A stretch of DNA of 64,000 nucleotides from Inia geoffrensis (lineage: Eukaryota; Chordata; Mammalia; Artiodactyla; Iniidae), in contig CM070904.1 in NCBI GenBank assembly GCA_036417435.1, positions 131,688,695-131,752,694 on the forward strand, in the 5' to 3' direction. Of this stretch, positions 54,451-64,000 are shown piece by piece (positions within the stretch are counted from its first letter, which is position 1; each line of letters opens with the position of its first letter). The notes beneath the pieces were generated by a model, which saw only the letters and a program-made list of their open reading frames with translations, did not search any database and was not told the origin of the DNA. Position numbers and translations under genes: made by a program.

Positions 54451-55744
54451 ACCGCCCATTCCCAGCATCCTGGTGAGGGTGGACTGAGGTCCCGTATGAG
54501 GGGGTCTCTGTCCTGGGGTGACAGTGACACCAGCCTGTGTCAGTATTTTAAGGAGCAGGTTCTAATGAGCAGGGCACGAACCCCAGGCAGCTGGGAGCAT
54601 CCCATACGCTGTTGCCGTCATGACGCCCTGGCGCTTAGACCCAAAACTCAACCTTTGGAGCTAGACAAGGGCTGGTCCACAGGGCGCTTCTGCTGCCCAG
54701 GTTGGCGGGGTGCAGGTCCAAGGTGGGTGGGGGGAGCCCGGGGGCTGGGTGTCAGAAGGTGCTGGGCACTCCAATGTCTCTCTCCCTGTGGGCCTCCTGC
54801 AGGACACTGTTGTTCAGAGGAGGCCCAGAGGGGGGTGGGCAGCAGACACAGAGCGCAGTCCCAGAGGTCGCCTGCTGGCCAGGGTGCTCAGGAGAGCACT
54901 GAGCGGGGTGCCAGCACGCCCAACTTAAGGCGTCCCTGCCTACTCACTATGGCCTTGGGCAAGTCCCTCCATGCCCTCACTTTCCCAGCTAAGGGACTGG
55001 ACCAAGGCCAGCTGGGAGCAGCCCACAGTATCCTGGGGTCCAGGAGGGCCTGGGCTCAAGGTGAGTGGCAGGCTGGGGTTGAGGCAGGGGTGCTCAGACC
55101 CAAGCTTGAGGCCTGGAAGGGAGGAGAGGACTTCTGTGCTTGGCAGTCACGCGGGACTCCCCAAATGCCCTTCTGCGGACACTCTGCTTCCTGGGGATCC
55201 TTCTTATAAAAACACGGTGTCCTGGGAGCAGCCCCGGGGATTCTGAGTCCCTTGGCCTGGGCTGGGCCTGATAAAGTTGGGTTTCTTTTTAAAGATATTC
55301 CAGGTGATCCTGAGGCTCAGCGACCTGGGAACCCCTGGCCCACTAGCAACTCTCCTGTGGGAAGCAGGTGTCCCTTGCCGTAAGCGAGGGCTGGCCCTGG
55401 CAAGGCCACACGTGCAGCTGTAAGGCCTGTTTGGTCCCTATAATCCTGTCATCCAGTTGTCAAAAGCTCACCGAGGACCCCGGAGCCACTACCTAGGGAT
55501 CCGGAGGCTGTGAGGTGACCAGACACAAAACCAGGGGCTTCCAGAAGAGTCGGGAAAATACTGGAGAAGGGGAACCCTGTCTCTCTCCCTGGCTCATAAA
55601 TATGTGCAGGACAAATATGAAAGATAAGCTGTATGGGAAAAATATGGGAATAGTGCAAGCTGTTCACACATCAATGCATAAATTTAGGCAAAGTCAAACT
55701 CTCTTTGAATGACTCTAAAGTTCTTTTGAAGCAAACCATGAACA

Positions 55745-56160
55745 AAGCCAGCTGTGGAGGCCAGCCTCCAAGAAGGCCTCCAGTAAGCCCACCTCCTGGA
55801 AGCACGTCTGCTGGAATCCCTCCCACATTGTACCTCAGAATATGGCAGAAGCTACAGACAGCACCTCCAAGTAGGTTATGAAAGACTCCCATCTTTGTTG
55901 CTGTCTTATCTCTGGGGGAAGCTGGCCGCCATGTTCGGAGCAGCCCTGTGGGGAGGTCCGTGTGGGCCCCCACCTAAGGCCAGCCTTCAGACAACTGAAG
56001 TCCAGCCAAGTTGGGGCCAGCTAAGGACAGATCCTGAGGCAGAACCACCCACTAAAGTGGTCCCAGAACCATGAAACTGTGTGAGATAATAAATGTTCAT
56101 TGTTTTAAGACACTAGACTTTGGGGTCATTTGTTATGCAGCAATAGCTAACTAATACAAC
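55745..56160 (+). mobile_element. MLT1-type (ERVL-MaLR) solo LTR
   Basis: It ends with the MLT1 3' landmarks AGAACCACCCACTAAAG, GTGTGAGATAATAAATG, TTGTTTTAAGACACTAGAC and CAGCAATAGCTAACTAATAC. It starts near TGTGGAGGCCAGCC. An LTR only, with no coding sequence. Confidence 0.75.
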
Positions 56161-56794
56161 AGACTAGAAGATTTTAAATAGAAGAGTAACGAAGGGGCTT
56201 ACATTTCAAATATGACGACATCATAATTATAAAGCAATAGTCCATCAAACAAGGTGGTTCTGACCCCAGAATATGGTCACTCAGATCAATAGACCAGAAG
56301 AGAGAAAGCTGAGATATTTCACACAGAAAACTTTGCCCTTGAGATAAAGGCACCGCAGCAAATCCGGGGGGGAAAGAAGGAATTATTAATAACAGTACAG
56401 AGAATGTTGGTAACTATTTGGGGGAAAAAATGTATGACCGAGGGGATGGACGGGTCTGGTTGAGCAGGACCTCACGGCGTGAAGGCACCGGGCCAAGTGT
56501 AGGGGACAGTTTTACCTCCTGCTGGAGAAAGTGCCTCCGTCACCCAAGATGACGACCCTCTTGTCCACACATCGAGCTGTAAACCTTGGTGATCTCACTC
56601 TCCAAATCTGTTCTGGGGGAGTAATCACAGAGGCGACATGGTACTAGTTATCATAGTCCAAAACGGAACACAACTCACACGTCCCTTAATAGGAGTGACT
56701 GGGTGTCACTTCCACCTTCTTAAAGTGTGATATGTTCCCTTTATGATGAAATTAAAAATCATATTTCCTTTTTATTTTTTGGATGTGGACCATT

Positions 56795-56961
56795 TTTTAA
56801 AGTCTTTATTGAATTTGTTACAATATCTCTTCTATGTTTTGTTTTGTTTTTATTTTTCTGGCCACGAGGCATGTGGGATCTTAGCTCCCCGACCAGGGAT
56901 CGAACCCACACCCCCTGTCTTGGAAGGCGAAATCTTAACCACTGCACCTCCAGGGAAGTCC
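56795..56961 (-). mobile_element. tRNA-derived SINE
   Basis: Minus strand, body ending GGGACTTCCCTGGAGGTGCA at 56961, through GGTTCGATCCCTGGTCGGGG, then a tail with AAAGTCTTTATTGAATTTG on +. Typical of cetartiodactyl tRNA-SINEs. Confidence 0.85.
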
Positions 56962-58940
56962 CCAAAGTCATATTTTCAAAGACCAATCACATCAGAAATG
57001 CTCACGATAGAATATTGTGATAAAACAGGACACATGTTGCAGTCATTCTAACACCGGTGTGTTCACGGGGATTTTCTCCTACCGGTTTTCTTCTTTGTAC
57101 TTTTCTGTGTTTTCCAAACTTCCCACAATGAACATGTGTTATTTTTATCATCATAAAAAGAAACAAGCAGCGTATTTTTAAAAACTGCACCACTCGGTAG
57201 CAATCTGATGATGAGGATATGTTGAGCCCCTGGTTTCGAGTTTCCCAAACTGACCTGTCATCTGAGGCGTTGGGTCCCCGAAGGGCCTCCTTTCTTGGCA
57301 CACGAGGGGAGGCGGCTGCCTGTGACAGTGGCCTGTCATCAGAATCCCCTGTCCTCATTTCCTCCAGCCTGAGCCAGGAATGCCTTAACCCTCCGCGTTC
57401 TGCCTGCAAACACAGTGGGACTGGGAGGCGAGACCAATAACTCTGTTCCCCCTCCAGCGCCTTCCCCAGGATGGCCCTGGACACAGTGAGAGGTGGGGAC
57501 ATCCATGAGGCCCCCAGGCATGAGGCTGATGCCCGACGCTAGGGGAAATTACTGGGACTCTCTGGGGGCAGGGGGCAGGGCCTTGGGCTGGGCTGGGCTA
57601 TGACTGGACTGGCCTGTACTGGGATATGACTGGGCTGGGCTGGGCTGGGCTGGGGAGGGAAGCATGGATTCAGGAAACCTGTGAGTTAGCAAAGTATGGA
57701 AGAATCTTGTGAACGTATAATCAACTAGGCAATCACTGCAGTATGTAACGACTGGGTCCTCACGTCATGAGGGCAGAGACTGTGGTGCCCAGCTCACAAC
57801 CAGCACCCCAGCAGGAAGCAGAGCCATCGGTCTCGGATGTGAGGTGCCATGACACCCAGATACACTTGGGAAATTACCAAATCTTGCCAGGAGTGAGACT
57901 GTCACCCTGGGTCCCCCGGGCCTCTCTGCACCATAAGCGCATGAAGCCAATCCTTAGTGGGTGTCAGGAGGCCTGTCAGCCTCAGCCCTACCTGGCTCTT
58001 CCACGTTGCAGCACGCCTAGAAAATGGTTGCATCGGTAAGGCCCACGCAGGTACAGGAAGGAGGGGCTGACAGGTAGAGGCCCCACCTGGCCTCACCAGG
58101 CTGAGGGCTTCTCTCCTGTGTACCTGCAGGCCCTGGGCCAGGAAGCTTTCCTCTGACCGCTGGCATGAGAGACACCCTCGCAGCTCCTCGGGCTCAACCC
58201 AGACTCAGTCAGGGCCTGTGGCTCCAGAGCCCCACCGAGACCCAGACGGCAGGGACTCCCCACTCCGGGGAGGCTGTGAGCTGCCACTGCTGTATTTGTA
58301 GATGGTCCCATTTCTTAGTCATCTTTGATGCTCACGACTAATGAAGACAGCAGGGCAGGGAGGCCAAGGCCACAATACGAGGGGACAGATCCTTGGGATC
58401 CCACGACCCTGTTAGCAGCCTGGCGGGCACCTCTCTGAGCCCCTCCATTGCCACTGAGACTCCTCACCACCAGGGACCCCAGGTTTTGAAAGTCTTTGCT
58501 GAGCAACCCACATTTCTTCATGATGATGACTTTTCCCCACTTGACGGAGAATAAGAGGCCATGTGGGCACCTGTCAATAACCACAGGGAAGCTGGTACCT
58601 GCTGGGTGCTCAGGACACCCAAGCCCTGAACTGGGGGCTCCGTGTGGCTCCTGAGTCCCCAACTCAGGCTTCACGGTCCCCCTCTTGCAGATGAAGAAAC
58701 AGAAGGGAGGGGAGCCATGTCCTCCCCACCCGCCGTCAGCCAAATACCACTGGGAGGGTGTAAGCCCAGACTCACCCGTGCCCTGCAGTGCCTCCTGCCA
58801 CCTGTCCTGGCTCAGGGGGTCACAGGAGGCTCCAGGCCAGTGTGGGCTTTCAGGGAGGACAGCCAGGGAAGAGCTGTCACCTCTCTCCTTCCCCCACTGG
58901 CCACCCTCCCTCCCTCCCTCCTTCCCCACACTGACAGAGG

Positions 58941-59090
58941 CTAAAAATACCCTTCTGTCCCCACATGGCCACCCCGCCCAGCCCAGCCCAGCCCAGTCAT
59001 ATCCCAGCAGGCCCTCCATACCCCTTGGCCGCTGGGCAGTCCTGCTCTCCGGCCTGAGTTCTGAGACAAGGTCCAGGTGCCGACTGAGAG
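58941..59090 (+). promoter_or_regulatory. KLHL30: Candidate KLHL30 promoter and non-coding first exon
   Basis: CTAAAAATAC at 58941-58950 is one base from the MEF2 consensus (YTAWWWWTAR) and could also act as a TATA-like element. About 140 bp downstream, CTGAGAG followed by GTAGGG (donor at 59091) would let a non-coding exon splice to the acceptor at 60927. Inference only; MEF2 control would suit a muscle gene. Confidence 0.3.
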
Positions 59091-59939
59091 GTAGGGTCTG
59101 GGGGGGCAGATGGGAAGGGGAGGTGAGGACCAGGGCTGGGACCAGAGGGGAGGGTGGGTTCTAGTGGGACAGCTCAGTGGGCTTGGAGATCACAGCGCTG
59201 GGTGCTTTGGAGAGACCCTGCACGCTGGCTAGGCCAGGCCCCTCAGCGCGGGGTGGGGGCTCCGTGGACCTGCTTCCTTCCAGGTCGTGGCTGGGGAGGA
59301 GGGCGAGGGTGGGCCCGGGGAGGCTGGACCACACCTCTGACTGCAGCCAGGGCCACAGCATCCAGCCCCTGGCCAGAGCTGGGTTAAGGCCCTTTGGTGT
59401 CCTGCCCACTCTGCCCTCCTCTCTCCTGGCCTGGCAGGCACTGGATGGAGGCTCTGAGACCCTCTGGAAGCGCCCGCCCCCCCTGCTGGAACTGCGGGGC
59501 AGCAGGTGTCAGCAGACAGCCTGAGGCCCCACGGGAAGGTGCTGGGCACCCTGGCCCGCTGGTCCCCGGGGCTGCAATGCCCGGAGAATGGGGACACAGC
59601 AATGAGGGGAATGTGAGGCCTGGGGGTGGTGGCCGCCTGACTGACCTCCTGCGCTCCCCTGGGAGGGAAGGGCCACCTTCATCCTGGCCAGAGAGACCGC
59701 TGGGTCAGGCAGGATGGACACAGACCAGGGCTCCCTACCAGTCCTGTCTGGGCAGAGCCCAGGCAGGTCCTTGGGCCCCTAGGTGGGTTCCTTGGGTGAT
59801 TCCCTGCTCAACTCCCACCAACGGCACCCCCCGCCCCGGGCATCCGTGGTGCACGGTTCTCCTTATGAGGCTTTGTCACTTTGACGGCTCTCGGTTGACC
59901 CAGCATTTTGCCCTGGACTTCGCTTTGATGGGTCCGAAG

Positions 59940-59953
59940 CTGCCCCCTGGTGG
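59940..59953 (-). promoter_or_regulatory. CTCF-like motif
   Basis: On the minus strand CCACCAGGGGGCAG, essentially the best-form CTCF core. It lies ~1 kb upstream of the KLHL30 first coding exon. Confidence 0.55.
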
Positions 59954-60209
59954 ACAGACAGCTTTTTTGCTGTGTGGTAACTCGGGGTGAGATCACCTTT
60001 ACGGAACCTTTCTTTCTCTGGGGCAGTTTTCTTAGGGCAAAAATATCCGAAGATCATAAAGAAATATGCACATCATTAAATAAGCCCAGAAAAGGACGTG
60101 CTGAGTCAGGCGAGGTGGACGGTGGCCACGCCCAGAAAGTTCCCCTCCCTGCTTACCTTTTTACCAACCTGCGCCAGCGATGTGTAACCTGGGGGCTCGG
60201 GGCCCAGGC

Positions 60210-60385
60210 CTCCGAGTCTGGTTCCCCCGCGTCTGAGCCGTGTGGTCTTGGACAAGTGACCTGAGCCTTTTTTGCCTCTGTCTCCCCACTTGTCAAAGGG
60301 ACTCAAACAGCACCCAACTCTCGGGGCTGCCGCGAGGGCTAAGTGATGAGTATTTGTGCAAAGCTCAGGATGGGCCTGGCACGTG
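60210..60385 (+). mobile_element. MIR
   Basis: Sense MIR: GTGTGGTCTTGGACAAGTGA, GTCTCCCCACTTGTCAAAGG, GGGCCTGGCACGTGG. A reverse MIR core follows at 60430-60540 and another sense copy at 60690-60840. Confidence 0.7.
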
Positions 60386-60927
60386 GGGGGCACCGTGACA
60401 GCAAAAGCTGCTGCGGGGACCTGACCCCTCGGCCCCTTTCACCGCCAGCCTCTTCATCAGCGGATAAGGAAGCTGGGATCAGAGAGGGGCGTGGCTCACC
60501 CAAGGTCACACAGCAAGGTCATGGCCAGTGAGGACCTATGGGGCAGAAACTATTCAAATGCCGATGCTCTCCCCAGCAAGGTGGTATCAGGGAGCAGAGG
60601 AGGCCACTTGGGGGTTTGGGGGGCCACAGGGATCCCCACGCTCCAGGAGGAGGTATGGAGGGGGGCTGAGGCTTGGTTCTCTTGCTGGCCTGTCCTGCCC
60701 TGATCGCTTGACCACGGCTAGGTCTCCCGACCGCTCTGAGCCTCAGCCTCCGCACTGTAACCTGGGAAAGACACTGCCTGCCTTGCAGGGCTGTGGGGAT
60801 GGCTTAGGTGAGAGGCTGGGCGAAGCGCTTCACACGTAGTTGATGCTCAGACCGATGGTCGGGTGGATGGGTGACTCGGGCCGAGGAGACCGTCCCCGTG
60901 GCTGACCGTGCTGGCTCCTCTCTCTAG

Positions 60928-60967
60928 GAGCCCGTGGGGACGCCCGTGAGTAGGTGGCCACGCAGTC
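60928..60967 (+). other. KLHL30: KLHL30 5' UTR part of the first coding exon
   Basis: A pyrimidine tract and TCTCTAG at 60921-60927 form a convincing acceptor 40 nt before the ATG. The gene therefore has at least one non-coding exon upstream, with a candidate ending at 59090. Confidence 0.6.
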
Positions 60968-63175
60968 ATGGTGTGGAACGTGGACGACCTGGACTTCCAC
61001 CTGCCCTCCCACGCCCAGGACATGCTGGACGGCCTGCGGCGGCTGCGCTCCCAACCCAAGCTGGCAGACGTCACGCTGCTGGTGGGTGGCCGGGAGCTGC
61101 CGTGCCACCGGGGGCTGCTGGCGCTGAGCAGCCCGTACTTCCACGCCATGTTCGCAGGCGACTTCGCCGAGAGCTTCTCGGCGCGCGTGGAGCTGAGGGA
61201 CATGGAGCCTGCTGTGGTGGCGCAGCTGGTGGACTTCGTGTATACGGGCCGGCTGACCATCACCCAGGACAACGTGGAGGTGCTGACCCGCACGGCCGCG
61301 CGTCTCCACTTCCCCGCCGTGCAGAAGGTCTGCGGCCGCTACCTGCAACAGCAGCTGGATGCCACCAACTGCCTCGGCATCTGTGAGTTTGGGGAGCAGC
61401 AGGGGTTGCTGGGCGTGGCTGCCAAGGCGTGGGCCTTCCTGCGGGAGAACTTTGAGGCCGTGGCACAGGAGGATGAGTTTCTGCAGCTGTCCCAAGAGCG
61501 GCTGGCCACTTGTCTGGCCGGTGACCTGCTGCAGGTGCAGCCGGAGCAGAGCCGGCTAGAGGCCCTGCTGCGCTGGGTGCGCCACGACCCCCAGGCCCGG
61601 GCCACCCACCTGCCCGAGCTGCTCGGCCTGGTGCACCTGGACGCCGTGCCCCGGCCCCGCGTGCAGCAGCTGCTGGCCACGGAGCCGCTGATCCGGGAGT
61701 CGGAGGCCTGTCGGGAGGCCCTGTCCCAGGGCCACGAGGGGGTGAGTGACGGGTGGGGAGCGGGGAGAGAAGCTCCAGAGACCCCACCAGCATGGGGACA
61801 GACAGTATGATGGGGGTGTCCCCAACCTTGCAACTCTGCCTCCCTTGGGCCGGTTACCTGTGAGGGGGTTGCAGTTCATCCCCAAGTACAGGTTGCGCCC
61901 CTGTGTGTGCCATACCCTGGACGTGAGGGGAGAGGGACCCCAGAAGTGGTCATTCCCAACCCCTGTCTTGAAGGAGCCCACAGCTTGGTGGGGACAAACC
62001 TGGAAACACACCTAAGGCAGCATGAGAAAGGCCAGCGCTGGACTGTGGGCATCCTCAGAGGGTCAGGCAGTCACAGAGAGCTCTCCGGAGGAGGCAGCAT
62101 CTGAGCTGGGCTTTAGAGGAAGGATAGGAGCTTGGCAAGGGGGAAAATAGTACAGGAAGATGGCACAGCTTGTGCCCAGGCAAGGAGCACGGACAGGTGT
62201 GGCAGCCGGCCACCACCTGCCCCTTAGGAAGCTGCTCAAGCGTTTACTGGGTGCAATTTCCTATCTGTGCTGGAGGTGGGCCCGGTGGGTGGACAGGTCC
62301 TAGTGAAGCGACGGGCCAGGGGAGCCAAAGTCTGTCCACTGCCAGGCAGCCTTGCTTGGAAGGACTTCTTAGGAGCCACGTCAGGGGACAAAGACGTGGC
62401 TCAGGCCAGTGGCGGGGTGTGTGGTGGCAAATACTAACCGCTGCCCCGCCAGGCCCTACCAGGCACAGAGGGAGGCCTCATGCTGGAGCCAGCTAGGAGC
62501 CCCACCCACTAGGTGGTCACCCTGTGACGGCGGGTCGTGGGAGGGCAGGTCTGTGAGGCAGTGGGACCCCGGAATCCTGGGAGCTCTGGGAGGTGGCTAC
62601 TTACCCACCCAGGTAGGAACATCGCAGCATTTCTTGCTGGGTCATCCCAGCGCGATCTGCCACAGGCTGGCTCGGGGAGCTGGGCTTCTGGTGGGGAGGG
62701 GAGCTTAGGTGGGGAGCTGGGGAAACGTATGGGCCTTGGCCGCTCGAAGGGAGCAGGTCTCACGCGCAGGCACACCAGAACCTGCTGCCCCCGCCTCTCT
62801 CGGTCCTGAGCGCGTCTTACCGTCGCCGGCATGGCGTGTGGACGTGTGCGTGTGAGTGCGCACCCACGCACAAGCGCACCCGGGCACGCACGCACTACAG
62901 CTCGCCCCGCCCTGGCACAGGACCACGCGGAGGGCCCACGGATGCCCCCAAGTGCCCCGGCCACCCCCCGCCGCAGAAGCCACCTTAGCGGCCTGCCGGC
63001 GCCCTGGCGCCTCTGATCCCAGCCCTCCCGGCCCCACAGGCGCTGCTGGGCCTCCCACGGGAACTGGAGGAGGTTCTGGTGGTGGTTGGCGGGCGGGCGC
63101 TGGAGGAAGAGGAGGAGGACGCCGAGCAGCTGGCTCCCCGCCCCGGGAACTTCGCCTTCTACGACCCCGAGGCCA
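60928..63175 (+). CDS. KLHL30: Kelch-like protein 30, partial gene (5' coding exons)
   Basis: This is a BTB-BACK-Kelch protein. Family members commonly serve as substrate adaptors for Cullin-3 ubiquitin ligases; KLHL30 is muscle-enriched, and its own substrate is not known to me. Two exons are present, 60928-61741 (ATG at 60968) and 63040-63175, encoding about the first 303 of ~578 residues. The BTB domain spans ~30-135 (LADVTLLVGGRELPCHRGLL; SSPYFHAMFAGDFAES) and BACK ~140-245 (CLGICEFGEQQGL; WAFLRENFEAVAQEDEFLQL). The second exon starts the first Kelch blade (ELEEVLVVVGG). The start has a good context (G at -3, G at +4). The remaining Kelch exons lie beyond 64000. Confidence 0.95.
60968..61741 (+). 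CDS. KLHL30: KLHL30 first coding exon (BTB and BACK)
   Basis: 258 codons run from MVWNVDDLDFHLPSHAQDML to ALSQGHEG, ending at a GTGAGT donor in phase 0. It contains the whole BTB domain and most of BACK. Confidence 0.96.
61742..63039 (+). other. KLHL30: KLHL30 intron after the first coding exon
   Basis: 1.3 kb. 61960-62200 carries the same old repeat as at 2195 and 49995. A CpG-rich stretch precedes the next exon. No other feature. Confidence 0.75.
63040..63175 (+). CDS. KLHL30: KLHL30 second coding exon (acidic linker, start of Kelch)
   Basis: This 136 bp exon (CCCACAG acceptor, GTGAGT donor, phase 0 to 1) reads ALLGLPRELEEVLVVVGGRA, then an acidic run LEEEEEDAEQLAPRPG, then NFAFYDPEA. The acidic linker also exists in human KLHL30 (from memory) with different length and composition. 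Confidence 0.9.
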
Positions 63176-64000
63176 GTGAGTGACCGTCCGGCACCCAGGC
63201 CACGGGCCCTGCTGTCCCCGCACTGCGACATGGACTGCACAGAGAGCGGGGCACCCACCGGCCGTGCGGGGGCGGGATGGGGGGCTGCAGAAGAAACCGG
63301 GGCCCCCGCAGGGGAGGGGGGCTGACTGTGGGGGGGCTCTGCAGCCCCCTCTCCCTCCAGCCACAGCCCTACCTTTGGGCCCCGGGGCCCTGGGTAAAGG
63401 GTCCTACCGCCCAGATGGCACAGCGTGGGAAGGTGGCCGCTGGCCGGAGTGGGAGGGCGGCCTGACCGCTGCTTCCGTTTGGCACCCCTGCCCTGTGCGC
63501 CCAGCGGAACCAGGTCCCAGGGGGAGGACAGATGGCCGGGGGTGCAGGCAGCCTGGGGAGAGAGCTCAGGCTCTGGGTCAGCCCAGTGGGGCTCTGATTC
63601 CGGCCTTTGAGCGGGTCTCTCCACCTCCTTGAGCCTCGGTTTCCTCATCTGTGAGATGGCCTTTGTAACAAGGAGCCAATGGGAAGAGGGGCCAGGCCTG
63701 CCGTCTGGATGGGGCCTCTCCTGACCGCAAGAAAGCAGGGTTGAGAGGGCAGCAGGACGGTGGAGGGGCCACACTGGCCCCAGGAAGCTCTTTGGAAAGC
63801 ACTGAGGAGCTGGCCGCTGTCCTGGGGCCACTCGGCAGGTGGCCACCACCCCCATGGCGTCAGTGGCTGGCGGGCTCCAGGAAGTCCGAGGCCGGCTGTC
63901 CCAAGTCAGGGCCTGACGAGAAGGGATTTGGGGGCTGACGTCAGGAGCTGAGGCCAGGAGCAGCTGTCCCTCAGACCCCGAGGGGAGGGGCCAGGGGGGC
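63176..64000 (+). other. KLHL30: KLHL30 intron, 5' part, to window end
   Basis: GC-rich, with a sense MIR fragment at 63560-63670 (CCTCGGTTTCCTCATCTGTG). No further exon is visible before 64000. Confidence 0.75.

Larger units (their letters stand above)
54301..60927 (+). other. ESPNL-KLHL30 intergenic region and KLHL30 5' intron
   Basis: 6.6 kb with MIR fragments, an MLT1-type LTR, one SINE, GGGCT repeats (57584-57654), a (CCCT)n tract at 58907-58922, a CTCF-like site and the candidate KLHL30 promoter. 56160-56790 and 57060-58900 have no feature I can name. Confidence 0.7.

Noticed and set aside
62509..63855. A 448-codon minus-strand open frame across a KLHL30 intron and exon
   Set aside because: It lies antisense to a real exon in CpG-rich DNA with few stops. 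Its translation is Pro/Arg/Gly-rich and resembles no family, with no splice or promoter support.

Overview
This window is mammalian nuclear DNA, almost certainly from a cetacean. Short tRNA-derived SINEs with a fixed body, simple A-tails and near-perfect target-site duplications recur through it, and they match the CHR-type SINEs typical of whales and dolphins. Gene order and protein similarity fit the conserved mammalian block SCLY - ESPNL - KLHL30 (human 2q37.3). All three genes lie on the + strand. Family assignments and human comparisons are from memory; no search was run.

Layout. Positions 1-24268 hold the 3' part of SCLY (selenocysteine lyase): ten coding exons at 4874-24268, probably exons 3-12. 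The first ~67 codons lie upstream of the window. The 3' UTR runs to a poly(A) signal at 25174. About 1 kb further on, 26194-53360 holds the complete coding region of ESPNL (espin-like) in nine exons totalling 1002 codons plus stop, with a poly(A) signal at 54276. From 60928 the first two coding-side exons of KLHL30 (a BTB-BACK-Kelch protein) are present, and the rest of that gene lies beyond the window. Every splice junction called is GT-AG, phases are consistent across each gene, and no frameshift or premature stop was found.

Most of the rest is introns and intergenic DNA with layered mobile elements. There are CHR-type SINEs, tRNA-derived SINEs of the 'gggaattccc' type, a fairly young 5'-truncated L1, several old L1M/L1ME pieces, L2, MIR, an MLT1-type LTR and a MER5A-like DNA transposon. 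There are also (CA)n, (CG/TG)n and CCACCCT-type tandem repeats and a degenerate telomere-like hexamer array in a SCLY intron.

The three genes are neighbours but not one pathway. SCLY recycles selenium from selenocysteine. ESPNL is an actin-bundle and myosin-III cargo protein of inner-ear stereocilia. KLHL30 is a muscle-enriched kelch-like protein. I found no sign of an undescribed biological system. The observations most worth following are the telomere-like array, an in-frame ATG directly upstream of the last ESPNL exon, a set of CTCF-like sites around the ESPNL 3' end and intergenic region, and a candidate KLHL30 promoter.
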